A stretch of DNA of 64,000 nucleotides from Slackia sp. ZJ119 (lineage in GTDB: Bacteria; Actinomycetota; Coriobacteriia; Coriobacteriales; Eggerthellaceae): assembly GCF_011039175.1 (NCBI RefSeq), contig NZ_JAAKEN010000001.1, forward strand, positions 62,001 to 126,000. Reading direction: 5' to 3'. How positions within the stretch are numbered: the stretch's first letter is position 1; each line of letters begins with the position of its first letter. The position numbers were made by a program, and so were the translations under genes. Shown one piece after another: positions 39,401 to 54,400 of this stretch. Below the pieces are notes generated by a model. It ran no database searches, had not been told where the DNA came from, and saw nothing but the letters and a program-made list of their open reading frames with translations.

Positions 39401-42400
39401 ACACCTATTCCATGTACTCGAAGGCCTATACGTTCATCCCCGGCACGGCCAGCAACGCCAACGTGCGCACGGCGGTGCCCGAGGATTGGGGCGATCAGTC
39501 GGCAAACAACACCTCGACCTACGACTACGGCATTTCCGGGTCGAACGGCCAGTTCATGGACGCCGACGTCATCACCGCCAACAACAAGCAGAAGGTGAGC
39601 TATCTGCTGACGTCCACGCCGACCACGTCCAAAGTGAGCACGGCGAAACAGGGCCTGCCGAACGCCTTCTCGTTCGTGACGAAGGACAAGGCGTCGCTTT
39701 CGAGCAACGGTTCCACGCTTTCCGGCGTGTGGGCGCGCGACTACTTCCGCTTCGTGACGTCGAGCCGCATCGCCGACGCGCTGACGCTGTCTTCAAACGT
39801 CACGGTCAAGGCAGCCGAACCCGGCGCCGAAGCCGTCATGGGCAAGGGCAGCGCCGCCGCCCAGGGCAACGTGGTCACGATGGCCCAGACCGACGCGAAG
39901 GCCATTTCCGCCACGCCGCTCGTGTGGTCGCAGACGCGCCTGCACCTGCAGAAGGCTTGGCTCGCCACGTCGAGCGAAATGATCAGCCACTACGACAACG
40001 CGAACGCCTGGACGAAAGCCAAGAACCTTCCGCCGGAAGGCGACACGCCCGACGACTATCAGGCCGCGCGTCACTACAACACCGCCACGACGCTTTCCAC
40101 GTCGTCTTCGGGCTCGGCCGTGCGCAACACGCCCTTCCCGCTGTACGCCGATGTGAACTACGTGGACCCGAACAAGGAAAATGCGCGCGACATCTATTCC
40201 GCCACGCTGACGTACTGGCAGATGTCCGAGCCCACCATCGAGTTCGGCCAGTACGAAAAGGCGCTTGAGCTGGGACAGAGCTTCACGAGCCAGCTGACGG
40301 CGTACAACTACGGCGACCGCAACCTTGACGGCGTCGAGTTCCTCTACATCATGCCGCGCGGCGTCGAGCCGGTGCTGGAAGGCAGCGATCTCGTCGTCAG
40401 CGCCGAGCTGCTGAACGAATCGCTCGGCACGTCCAACGGCGCGTCGGGCGCGAACGGCCAGAACATCAACGTCACCGGCGCGAACGGCTATGCCTCCATG
40501 AGCAACAACGCGGCTGCGCCCACGTCGTACCATGCTGACGACAGCTACGGCGCTCCGTACGTGAAGGAAGACTACCTGGCCATTCCGGCCGATCTGGTCG
40601 ACGTCGAAATCGTGCAGACCCCGTACGGCGAATACAAAGGCTACGACGCGCCCAGCGCCAAGCAGGATCCGGCGGCGTACCGCACCGGCAACTGGCTGAA
40701 CGGCGGCGTTGACCTGTCCGAGAGGCTTGACGAGGCGACGTACGAGGCTTGGAACGGCACGACGGGCGAGAAGTCTGTCCTCGCGTCGGCTGCGGGTGTT
40801 GAGGCTCCGCAAGACACGAAGGACGACAATGGCAAGATCGTGGCCGACCCCGACAGGATGAAGGGGCAGAACTACACGCAAAGCTCGCAGCCGTGGGTCG
40901 TCAAGATCATCGTGAAGCAAGACCTGGGCAAGTGGTTCGGCCGCGCCATCGACAACGATGTGCGGGATGCCGCCGACCCCGATCCATCGAGTCTGACGGA
41001 AGCCTATGCAAAGGGCGGCTACAAGATCCGCGTGAACCTGGAGTCCCGCATCTTTGCGAACAACGAGAACGAGGGCTGGTACGACCGCCTGTTGACGGCT
41101 CCGTGGGACGATGTCGAGAACATTGACTCGAGTCTGTCGAAGACGAAAATTAGTTCTAATACCGAACCTAGTACCAATAATGGTACAGAAACGAACACGC
41201 CTAAGGCCGACAAGAAGCCGTTCAACGCTTCGGCCTACTACCAGATCTTCGACGTGGACGCCTACGAAGGCGGCAGCGCACTCGTCACGCGCCGTCAGAA
41301 CGTCGAGCCTTACGGCATGGACTACGAATGGACGCTCATGTGGCGGCGTACCCGCGTTGGCGTGCATGCGCCGCTCTACGGCCTGTTCTACGGCTCGCCG
41401 AACATGCCTGCCGTGGCCGGCTACACCGTGCTGAACAACTCGGTCGTGCAAGACCCGGCCATCGCCGGCGACGACCCCGATCGGGCCGAACTGGCCGAAC
41501 TGGCCAACCTTGGCCTGCGCATCACCAACGCCAGCCAGGTGAACTACGCCGACGGCCTGAAACGCGCAAAGCCGGCCGCCGACGCCGCTGAAGACGCCGG
41601 CACGGTCATCGAAGACGGTAGCAGGCTCGGCGACGCCGCGAAGGTGTACGCGCAGACCGGCACGCATGCCATCCAGCGCAAGCCCTTCGTGCGCACGTGG
41701 AACACCGTGAGCGCCTTCGAGAAAGACGTCGTGGGCGCAGACGGCACGGTCACCGAGCGCCGCACGTCCGACGCCATCCAAGTCGACAACAACACCTATT
41801 ACGTGAACACCGAAGCCGACGTGCGCCAGCTCAACGTCCACGTCGAGAACCGCTACTGGCTCAACGACCAGCCGATGTACTGGTACAACAGCTATCGCGG
41901 CACCACGTACAACACCAAGTACCACAACAACTACGCGGTCGACGGCGGCCAGAAGGGCACGCTCATGCTTCCGGTCGTTACCGTGGTGCTGCCCTACGGC
42001 GTGGCGCTGTACTCCGAGACGACGGGACTGCCGTACTACACCGACAAGACCTACGAGGTCGACAACCGCGACTGGGATATGTCCTACGTCACGGGCGCTG
42101 ATTTCGGCAAGGTGCCAGGCACCAACGAATACCGCTACGAAAACACCGGAAACACCCGGGACTTGTTGGGTCAGGATGCGCTGACCAGCGTGAACGACAA
42201 CGCTGCCGACGACGTCAAAAACCGCTGGGATGTGACGGTTTCCTATGAGCCCGTCACCACCACCGGCGGCGACACCGAATACCGCTACGTCGTGCGCTTC
42301 GAGCCTGTGGCCGACACGTACAACCATGAAGGTCTGCTGGACACCGCCATCGCCTCGGGCGGCCTCGACACGTTCAAGCTGAACGTCGTCACCTTCGCCG

Positions 42401-45400
42401 AGCCCAAGAACGGCGACGAGCGGTCGATGTCGCGCTATTACGAGAACGTCCGCACGTACGTCACGTCGAAGGTCGACGGCTACAAACACCTCACCGACGA
42501 GGACATCGCCGTGGCCAACGGCAACAAGGCCGATCGCGTGGAGCAAAGCACCGGCAACGGCACCACGACGGTTGTGAACACGATGGCCGCCAACCCGTTC
42601 ACGCCGGGCGCCGAAGCCCAGCTGCTTCGCGACCAGAAGCTGAAATGGCTGCAATTCCGCGCCTATCGCAGCTACTGGCCGTCCATCAATTCGTCATCGT
42701 ACCGGAGCGCCTACTACAACACGAAGTGGCACGAGAAAGACCTGCGTCTTGATTCCACGCAGTCCACGTTCTACACCTATTACTCGAATTGCTGCGGACA
42801 CATCTATACGGCCACGGGGCACCCGGTCGGCGTCATTCCGGCGGAGTTCGTCGACGACGGCAAGACCACCAACGAAAAGGTAAGGCGCAACCATCTCGTC
42901 GGCTTCAGCGGCTACTACAACGAAAACGGCACGGCGCACGCCACCACGGCGCGCAGCGGCCATACGCCGTCGTGCTCAAGCCATTCGGTAAAAAACAGCG
43001 CGAAAACCGGCGGAACCGTCCGCAATGTCAACGTGCTGGGCTCCACGGACACCACGGTCGTCCTGCCGCTGCATGGCGCACTGACGCTCACCAAGGACGA
43101 GTTCGGCAAGGCCATTGTTGCGCCGCAGCCGGGACAAGGCCCGGGCCTGCTTGTGGGTGACTACAACGCAGAAGATCGCAAGTACGGCCTGTCCGCCGCC
43201 GCCACGAACGGCTTGGACGGCGACGACGCGTCCTTCCATGAGACCGCCTACGTCGACCGCCTCACCGGCGTGGCCGACAAGCATGAAGACGCCGGCGTTT
43301 ATGCCACGGTGAAGCTGCGCACGAAGCGTCCGACCTTGAACGTCGAATACGAAGTGGAAGCCAACCCGACGGATCGCCCGAGCGACACCGCCGACAAGAC
43401 ATACGAATCCGAAAAAGGCACGAGCAAGACCGGCAACGGCGCCGAAGCGTCCGAGATCATCTCGACCGACGGCTCCATTATCACGCGTCCCGAAACAGAG
43501 CGGAGACTCATCGGAGGCGACAACGTGCTCGTCACGACGCGCGTGAAGAAGAGCGAGGCTGGCATCCCGTCCATCACCGTGGAAGAGGGAGTCTATCCTG
43601 ACGGCCACAAGAGAACCACGATGGTCGAGCGCGCCCTGGGGGCGAACGGCGCTCTATACCTGGTGCGCGAGGCCGAGCGCGTGACCTCCGCCGACGGCAA
43701 GACCATCACGCTGACGCTCACCAACTACGACAACGGCACGCGCGACTGGAAACTCGTGAAGACTCACAAGGTGTCCCAGCTGACCGGCGAGATCGACGAA
43801 ACGACGGCGAACCTGTACAACTACCACAAGAATTACGTCAACGAAAACAAGGAAGGCAGCACCAACGGCAAGCCGGCCGGCGAAGAGTCGTTCGTCATGA
43901 CCGAGACGTTCAAGCGTGAAAAGCGCGTGACCACGGCCACTATCTCCGACGACCGCAAGGAGTGGCTGTCGGCCAAGGGCGTCACGTTCTACCAGAAGGC
44001 TTCTGGAGACGGCTTCGTGGCGTTCAAGTGGACGAACACCGACGTCAACCTCAACTACATTGACGAGGAAGGCAATGTCTACACGCCCTACGAGGTGTAC
44101 GCCAAGGAAGACAACAAATACGTGCCCATCGGCGAGGCGAAGAACGAGTATCAAGAAGGCGCCACGCTGTACATTCAGGACACGTCCGATAATTCGTACC
44201 GTCCTGTCGCACGCACCGAAAGCGAACTGAAAGAAGAAGCCTTCAAGAGCGGCTACAAGGAAGAGAACGGCACCAAAATCTCGACGGGCACGCAGCTGTA
44301 CGTGGGATCTGACGGCGCCTATGTGCCTGTCGAGGTCCAGTACGTCCCGCCGACAGCGCCCGAAAAGATCGATCCGTTCAGCTACTTCAACTACACGATC
44401 GATGACCTGGAAGCTCAGGAACTCAACACCGTCGAAGGCGGCACGGTGAGGGAAGAGCAGCTCTACTATCAGTTGGGCGGCACGTTCCACCCGTTCCTGG
44501 AAAATGCCTCGTTCGCAGAGCTCGAACGCCATGCGAACGGCAATGCCGATGCCGCCGACGTGTACGTGAAAGTCGGAGTGGGCAAAGCTGGCAGCGCTCT
44601 GGTTCCCCAGTACCTGCCGGTGAAGCTGGCGGCGAAGGCTTACGACCTCGTCGACGACTTCTATTACACCATCGGCGACGACGGCACGAAGCAGGCCATC
44701 AGCGGCACGCAGTTCTACCTGGCCGACGACGCGACCGTCGACGTCAAGTTCACGCGCGTCACGTCGACCGACCACATTGCCAAGGTGGATCCTGAATACA
44801 ACGATTCCACCAACCAGCTTGCGTCTTTCACGGTTACGGACCCCGGCGGCGGCACGCTGAATGGCACGAAGGAGGTTGCTGAAAACGTTTTCGATCAGCG
44901 GTCCAAGCGCTGGACCGCCAAAGACGGTCAAGGCAAGGTCATCGGCACCTACAGGCTGCCCGAATACGTTGACACGAAGCCTTCGACGGTGTCGACCATG
45001 ACCGTCACCGAAAGCGGCGGCACGCAGGTGACGGCCGAAAACGCCGAAATCAAGTACGACAACAACGAATCGGTTGAGACCATCACCTACACCAAGACGG
45101 TCGACAATGCTGCCGAGCCGCAGAAGTACACCATTCAGGCCAACGAGACCATCGTCAACGGCAACATGGCGACGGTGACCGGCACGCTGAACAACTCGAG
45201 CGTGACGGTCGTCTACACGCTGCCGATGCGTATTGACGAGCAGCAGTCGGTGGACCTGCACTACACCGACGTCACCGAAGACCCTGCGGTAGACGCCAAG
45301 GGCCTTATGGGCCAAAACGGCCAAACCATCTATTCGTTGACGGTGGAGGAGAGCGGCAAGGACGTCACCTACAAGGTGAACGTTGAAGAAGACCGGGACC

Positions 45401-48400
45401 ATGAGGGTCGCTTCAACATGACCAGGCGCGACAATGGCAAGAACCTGGGCTACTACACCTATGTGCAGCCCAAGGAACTGCCCAAGCTGGAACGGCAAGA
45501 GGTCGATCTGTCGGTGGATGGCGGCATGGAGCGCGTCACTATCATCCGCAAGCAGGACGGCACGACGGAGATGCAGCGCGGCGCCGGCGACCCCGAGACG
45601 ATCGTTGAGAAGCCGAATGCCGCTACGGGCGTGGTGACCGTTGAAGGCTTCCGCTCGACGCAGTACAAGTACGGCACGTTCAAACCGACCTCTGCCGACT
45701 TCGACGCGAACGGCGACTTCAATCCCGCCAATCCCGTCGAGCTCACGCTCACCGACGAAGCCGGCCACGTGACGACCGAGTCCGTTGTCTTCACGATGGA
45801 CAACGGCATAGTTACCGGCATGTGCAAGGCGGGTACCGATCCGGCGCCGGCGATTGACGTGACGGTTGACATCAACACCGAAACGGATCCGGCCAGCGCC
45901 ACGGTTTACGCCTATCGCGACGAGCCGTACGTCGTGGGCACCTATGTTGACGAGAGCCTGGTTCCGAAGGCTCCCACCTACACCGCCGTGACGGTCGACG
46001 CGTCGAACGTGGAATCGTTCCGCGACGAAAACGCGCCGCGCCTCTATGTCGACCAGTCCGAAACGGTGGGCAGCGTCACGACGACGACGTACGCGCCGGT
46101 CGTCATCGGCAGCTACGACGTGGCGCCGCGCAGCCATTACACCTACACGTTCGTCAATCCCGAACTGCAGGGCGACGGAGCCACGTTCTACACGGCCGAG
46201 CCGAAGTACGACCAGGCCACGCTGCTTCAGCTCGGCGCCGCCACGCCGGTTTGGGTGAAGAAGCTGACCAACAACAATTACCCTGTAGATCAGCTTTACA
46301 CGCTTGAAGCCGACGGCGCCACGTACAAGAAGGCTGCCGCTCCGTCCGACGCCTACTACGTCAAGGAGGGCACGGGCGGCAAAGAGACCTATAAGAAGGT
46401 CTACGAGACCGACACGTTCTACGTGAAGGAAGCCGACGGCTCGTACGTGCTGGAGGCTTATGGCTCCAGCGTGACCGATACGACGCCGCGCTACTACCAG
46501 TCCAGCGTCGATTACCGGGAACTGCCGGACACCACCACGAACAGCGCCGGCGACGAGGTGGAAACCAATCTCGACGCCTTCACCGACGAATACGCCGATA
46601 CCCTGTACGTCTTCGTCGAGCTGGGCGGCCAGGAACGCTACATGCCCGTCAGCGTGAAGCGCGTGAAGGAAGCTCCGAAGGTGGTCGAGCCTGACGAGTA
46701 CGAAAACTTCAACTTCCGTTACAGCAAAACGCTCAGCAACGTGCGTTATGCCATCAAGCGCAACGTCTACTTCAACCTGATGGTGCACGACTTCGCCACC
46801 GAAGCGATCAAAAATACGAATGACGAACTGTTCCAAGCCGATCCCATCAGCGGCTACACGCTTGACTACGTGGCGGAGAACAATGAGAACTTCGCGCACG
46901 AAGAGTACCGCTACGATCCGTCGTTCCTGAACGAGTTCGGCCCGAAGAACGACTGGATCAACCACGAAACGCTGTTCCAGGCGTCCGAGCCCGAAGATGC
47001 GTGGCAATACACTGAAACGCCGTGGTTCTCTGCGACCATTTCCAACAATTCCGAAAAACTGGATCCGAGCGAATACGAATACGAGGTCGAGGCGCAGGGC
47101 GACGTGGCCCATGCCAAGCTCGTCTACGCGATGCATCTGCCCAGCCAGGTGACGTTCTATGGCGAAGGCATGCTGACCGACGACAAAGAGCTGGCGGACA
47201 GCAACGGCGCCTACACCTACATTGGCGACTACGAAGACGACGACTACCCGTTCTACGTCGAGCGCAGCTACACGGCCCGCACCGACGGCGAGGGGCATGA
47301 GGCTGGCGACACGGTCTTCGAGCGGCTGACGCCCAAGCAGCTGATGGACGCCGGCTGGACCGTGAAGGTTTCCTACCAGCCCGACTACGGCGACAACTCG
47401 TACTCCATCACCGCCAAGCGCGGCAAGTCGTCCAACGCCCACTACGGCAAGCCCGACGTGGACGATCCGGATGACACCGTGCTCGCGCGCGAGCTGGTCG
47501 ACGACCGGCTGAGCGCCCGCGTGGAAGCCGTGCAGGATGCCGGCGGAAACAAGTACAACGTGTCCAAGGAATTCGGTTACCGCAATGCCATCAAAGACCA
47601 GCGCCACGACCGCGAAGTGGTGGTCATCGAGCTGGCCGCGCCCGACGACGCCACCGACGAAGAGTTCGACCGCTTCGACTCGCTCGTGAACGCCATGTAC
47701 GGCGGCGTGCATGCGGACGGCTGGCTGGGCTATGGCGACTCGGTCACCCTGAAGATCAAGACGCGCCTGGACAACCTGGGCGACGTGGACACCGCGCTCG
47801 ACGACGAGCTGACCGACGAGGACGGCAACCTGGCCAGCTACAAGAAGCAGCTGGAATCCATCCTCACCTGGGACGGCGACGATTCGCGCGCATACGCCAC
47901 CGTGCATCAGACCGCCCTCGATTGGCTGAAGGACGACGATCCGCACGCTTGGACGCACAACAAGTACCAGACGACGGAACAGTCTGTGTACGAAAACAAA
48001 GAGGTCTCGCGCACATACGACGTCATCAAGGACCAGGTGCCGGTCGAACCGGTCAAGATGCCCGTGACGCTCCGTTCGCACGAAGAGGTCGAAAAGGTCG
48101 GCGAGAACGCCTACAAGTTCCCGGACAATTCAGATTTCGCCAACCTCGACGTGCTGGGCACAGTGACGCCTGAGAAACAGACGATAACCATCACTGGCGC
48201 CGATGGCAAAAAACAGACGATCGAAACCGGTTACAAGTACTACGTCGATCTGTACACGACCGGCAAGGGCGAAACCCTGTGCAGCGTCGACCCGAGCAGC
48301 GTGGGTGAAACCGCTCCAAGCGAAGAAGGCGGAAACAAAGCATATTGGATCATCACCGGCTACAAGTGGCCAGCTGGCACGCCCGAGCTCTTCACGAAAG

Positions 48401-51400
48401 GGATTCCCGTCATCGACAAGAGCAAGGTGCAAAAGACCCAGGGTGCCGACGAATCGTGGCACATCGACGTGTTCACCCGCAGCGCCTACGAAAAGGGCAG
48501 CGAGCCGGTCGTCGATCCCGGATCTGAAATCAGCTACGAAGGCCGCGTCATCGTGCCTCAGGAAGAAGTCAAGGGGCCGGGCACGAACGAGCAGGGTTAC
48601 ACCTGTGTGGTGACGACGGTTGAACCGGTTGAGGTTCGTAAACAAACCATCACCGAGTGCACGGTGCTCACCAAGCCGAAGGTCAGCCCGAAGGCGCTGA
48701 AGAACGCTGCGGCTGTTGACGCTGCTGGCAACGACAGCTTCACCGGCTACATTCAGAACGACGTTGATCCCACGCAGGACGGCGCTGATGACGGCACCCC
48801 CGCAGCCGACCCGCTCACCGTGGTGGGTTCTGCGTTCCGTTCGCAGTCGACCGACCGCTTCTTCCGTGCCGGCGACAAGGCCGAGGACAAATTCACCGAA
48901 GGCCTCAATTACGACCGCGACTCCAGCTATGAAGACTGGTACGTCACCGACCGCTCCGGCTACTTCTACGTGCGCAAGCCGAGCGCCTCGGTCCGTGCCG
49001 ACAGCGCCGAGCTGCGCGACCTGGTTTACGACAGCAACCTGAAGGTGTACTCCGGCACCGACGCGCTGCTGCGTGCGAGCAACAACTTCTATCTGACGCA
49101 GGCCATCAACACCGGCGGCGCCGTGAACTCGTTCGTCGTCGACTGGCAAGTGCCGTTCTGGGGCACGGCCAACACGGCCGAAGGCGGCACGCCGCAAACC
49201 GTGAAGAACGCCGACTTCAGGGAAGTGCCTCCCGATTCGCCCTATGCCATCGGGCGCATCAGCTCCGACTTCAAGAGCGTGTCCACCGGCGTGTGGGAGA
49301 TTCCGGGATCGGAATACGAATTGGGGACGCGCCAGGAATGGCAGCTCGAAACCGTCGGCAACGCCAATAACCAGCACATGCCCGATACCACCGATCTCTC
49401 TGCACTGGAAGGGGAATACGCCGACGAGTCCGGCAGCACGCTGTATGCCGACGCGGGCGGCAACGTTTGGAAGCTCGTGGAGGTCGACTACCGCGAGCCT
49501 CTGAACGACGTGGCTCTCCAGGAAGCCAATTACGCGCTGTTCATGTACGCGCGCATCATTCCCACGGCCACCGACGTGGCCGGCAACGGCTTCTTCGAAC
49601 AGAACGGTCCGGAAAAGCAGCTGGTCGAGCACTTCGCCATGCCCGGCACCGACGCCGACCGCGACTACTGGTACGGCGAAGACGACGTCGACGTGGTCGG
49701 CTTCTCCGAAGACTACAACACCGCTGACGAGCAGATGTGGGTGCAGATCGGCGACAAGGACGGCTATCGCATCAGCGAGAAGCAAAACGTCACCATCCCC
49801 AGCAGCACGTTCATGAACGACTATCCGGGCTATGAGGTGCGCCAGATTCGCTGGATCATCAAGGCCGTGCCGCAGGGCGGCCGGGTCGATGACGACACGC
49901 TGTCCACCAAGATGCCCGTGCCGACCGGCTTCCGCTTGGACGTCGACGCCATGCCCGACACCGAAGCGCCGCTGGAAACCGCCGACGAAAAGCAGATCGA
50001 AACCCGCGGCAAGCAGGAAGCCGACGAATTCGACCCGCTGCGCCTGAACACCGGCTGGGGCTATGCCACCAACGGCGCCGGCAAGGTGAGGCTGCTCGAC
50101 GGCATGGGCCACTACTATCCCGACATGCTGGTCACCATGCCGAACACCATCACCGACAACGCGCCGAAGATCTGCTTCGCCACGTCGCAGGCGACGGTGC
50201 CGACGCGCAACCAGTACTTGGTCGGCGTCGATGAAGACGAAGCCAACCTCAATGCCGGCTTGGACACGCACGTGAACCACTTCGTGTCTGCCGTGCCGCG
50301 TTACGACGACACGAAGTACGTGAGCGCCGAACGCAGCCGCGCCGGTTTCCAGCGCATTTCCCAGGCGCCGGTTCTGGGCATCGACATCACGCAGGGCTAC
50401 TTCTCCGGCAGCGGCACGTCGGGCTATTCGTGGACCACGGGCGCCGCTACCATCAACAAGGCGTCCTCGCGCATGATGCGCTACAAGATCCTGCTGTCGA
50501 ACCTGTCGGCCGAGCAGATGGAAGCGCTCAACTACGCGCAGATGGGCTACGAGGAAGACTTTGCGTCCAACCCGCAGATTTCCGACATCCTGCCAAGCGT
50601 TGAAGGCTTCACCGACGCAGTCCACATGACCGACGACGATCTGATGTACGTGGACTACGACAAGATCTACGTGCCGCGAACCACCAGGAAGGACACGGTC
50701 GACCTGACGACGGCGGCCGGCACCACCTACCATGTGGTGGGGCATGAAGACGCCCAGGGAGTGGTGTCGTCCTACACCGACGAGAACGGCAACGAGCTGA
50801 CGTATGTCACGAAAGTCAAAGTCGGGGATAAAATCACTCTCTACGCCCTTGCACCGGGCGGCGCGACGCCCACGGTCATGGAAGAAACTGGCGGTGGCTT
50901 CAAGGTCATGGCGCCCCACGACGGGTCTGCTGCACCGAAGTACGTGAGGGACGAGACGACTAATCAGTGGCGTGCGTACCAGGACAGCGACGCCGCCGAG
51001 GACGTCTACATGGTCAACCAGGAAATGACCGACAGTATTGCGTTCATGCTCGATTCCAGCGACAACACCTACAAAGCGGTCGACGGCACGCCGGTGGACG
51101 TCGTCATCGCTTACCGTGCGCAGCTGAAACAGCCTGCGTCGGCTGCCGTGGCGCCTGCCCTGTACCAGGTCGGCGAAGACTCTGGCAAGGGCACCGGGGA
51201 AAGTGCCGCCGAAAACGAGCAGGGCGCTCAGACGGAAGGCGGCAAGAATTCCCAGGCGCTTGGTCCGGAGATCTACAAGAACCCGGGCCTGAAGGGCGCC
51301 GACATCGCCACCGTCACCGTGGCGAGCGACAACGAGGGCGGGCTGTCCTACTATGACTCGGACGGCAATGCGTTCAAGTACCTGGTGGAATTCGACCAGC

Positions 51401-54400
51401 ACGGCTACGTCAGGGTCACCGACGACCTGAGCAACAAGGATCGCGACGAAAGCGGCAATCCGCGCGAGTACGACGTGCTGCGCGAGTACATTACGGACGG
51501 TAGTGCAGGCCCGACTTATCGTGATGCGAAAAACAATGAAGTATCGGTCGAGAAGACACCGGGCAGTGACAACTCCATCACGTACGAGAAAGCAGGTGAC
51601 AGTTCGGTCCGGTATGACGTGCTGATCGTCTACGACCTGAGCAGCAGTGCATCCGACGGCGAAAACGTGCGCATCATGCTTCCTGAGACCAAAGAGAACG
51701 GCGGCAAACGCGAAGACATCACCGACAAATCGCTCTTCGCCATCACCAACGACGCCGGCGTGACGCGCTACAGCGCGCACCACTCGCTGCTCAACCTCGA
51801 CAACGAAGGCGCGAGCAAACCCATCAAGCTGACGATGTACACCGACGGCTCCTACGAGGTGGCCAACGCGAACAAACCTACAGGGTACAACGTGCTCATC
51901 GTCACCAAGACGATCAAGCGCAAGGTGACCGGGTACGAGATAGACGAAGCCGGCAACCAGGTTCCGACCAGCTATTCTGATGAAGTGACGACCACCTATC
52001 GCAACAAGGGCGGCCAAGTGATAACCGACGTTGCCCCGGAGAAAAAGGCCGACGGCAGCTGGGTGTACAAGTCCACCGCCGGCATTCCCTACGACTTCGT
52101 GTACACGACGAGCACGGAAGAGCTGTACGACTTCACGTACGATATGAGCGTCGAACCGATGGGGCAAAAGTACTCGCTCACGTCGTCGAAGACCGATCGC
52201 TCCTACACCGACGAAAACGGCAAAGACCTGTCGCCTCAGATCTCCGTGTCCATGGAGGTGAGGAACGAGCATGCATCCGGCGCGAAATTCGCCATTGACA
52301 CGTATCCGCTGACGCGCACGGTGGTAACTGAAATCACGCACGACGTGGCGGCTGACGAGAGGTACGAGTACTTCGACTGGGGCTACGTGGCCGAAAAGGT
52401 GGGTAACAGGCCGTACCGCAACCTCGACGCGCAAACGCCGCTGTGGACCTACTACGTGGTCAACCTGGACGAAACGCTCGGCGTGACCGACATCATTTCT
52501 GACGATCCCGAGTCTGGCAAGATCGTGCCCGAGACGCTGCCGCGCATGAACCTGCCGCAGATCTACAAGTCTGACGTCAAGAAGCACAAGCAGGGCGCAC
52601 TGCGCGTGGCCGACCAGAAGACCGATCCTGACGCCGAGGAATCGGCGACACGCCTCATGTTCAACTGGCGCTTCACGGGCCATCGGTCCACCAAGCTCGA
52701 CACGGACACGAACAAACCGATCACCGACGAAGCCGGCAACCAGCTCACCGACACCTCGCTGGGCGTGCTTGAGCCTGGCCAGGGCATCGTTGTGGAATTC
52801 ATGATGCCCATCGACGAGGAAGCCGACGACCTGCGCGACGACGACGAGCTGATGGACAGCGCCTGGGGCAACAAGATGGGCAACTTCAAGCCCTACCTGC
52901 CCGTGCAAGACACCAGCTCCGACGACTCGGGCAAAACCGCCGGCAACACCTATTCCTATGACTCTGACGTGTCCGACGTCAACCAAGACTCGAACTACGA
53001 GCAGTCGATGGTCAAGGTGCAGACGCCGATGCTTGAATTCGCCGGGTCGAACAACGTCGACTCCGACAAGGCTGTCACCACGCAGCTGGAATCCATGTCC
53101 ACCTACACCACGAACGGCGCGGCGGGCGTGCCTGAAGGCTCCACGTATTCCTACCACGCCACCGTGACCAACCCCGAAACCGATGAAACGAAGGCCCAGC
53201 AGTACAAGTACATCGTGCTGTACGACATCCTGCCGCACGAAGGCGACAAGTACGTGCTGAACTCCAACAACGGCAAAGGGCAGCCGCGCAGCTCCAAATG
53301 GCACGGCTATCTGGAAGACCTTGATTCCATCAAGGTGAAGCGCTATGCAGCCAAGAGTTCCAGCACGCCTGCGGTGGACGAGGTGCTCGATGACGGCAAG
53401 GACGTCGACATCTGGGTCGGCCCGTTCACGAAGACCTCAAACGACGACGGCTCCTTCGACATCCAGATCGCCGATATGAATGCGCTGCTGTGGCTCTACG
53501 ACAAGGGCAAGATCTTCTGCGACGACAGGGACAGCAAGCTGTTCGGCACTGAAACGCACGACGACGAAACGTTCTACCTGTTCGAGGCCATGCGCAAAGG
53601 CGTCCACGAAACGGGACCCAGCGGAATCATCCAAGTGGAAAAAGACGACACCTACGAAGAAAGCCCGAAGAGCGTGTGCCAGCTTCACTGGAAGTATTAC
53701 TTCGAGTCGGACCACACGGCTGAAGAGATCAAGTATAGCCAGGGCCTCGTGCGCCTGTCCGAACTGAAGGAATACCTCGAGTACTATCCGGAGAAGGAAG
53801 AAGAGTACACCCATGCGCTGCGCGCCATTTGGGCCCAGCCGGCCAGCGACCTGTTCGTCAAGCGCAAGGGCTATGTGCGCCTGAGCTATGACCTGGTTGC
53901 CCCGCTGAACCTGCCCAAGTTCGTGGGCACGAAGACCAACGACCCGAGCGTCGATTTGTACACCGTCACGCCGAGCGAAGGCATGACGCTTGCCGAGGCT
54001 GAAGCGGCCCTGAAACCCGAAGAAAAGGTGCGCTACGCTCGCGCGAACCAGCTGCGCGCCGCCATGCAGCTCAACTCGGTGGTGGCTCGCGTCAACCAGA
54101 CGAGCTCTGACGACTACTCGGCCATCTATCTGCGCGAACTGGGCGAAGCCGGCGCGTTCATCGACGCGCCCGACAACCGCGGCTACATTGGCGACTACGT
54201 GTGGCTCGACACCGACTGGTCCGGCACCCCGCAAGATGACGTGTCGGTACTGACCACCGAGGAACGCGGTCCGGCTGGCCTGGGCGAAGAGGGTGCCAAG
54301 CCCGTCGTGTCCGAAGTCGACACGAAGACCGTCGTGGACGAGGGCACCGGCGAAGAGACTACGCAGCTCGTCGACGAGTTCGGCCATGAAGTGACCACGT

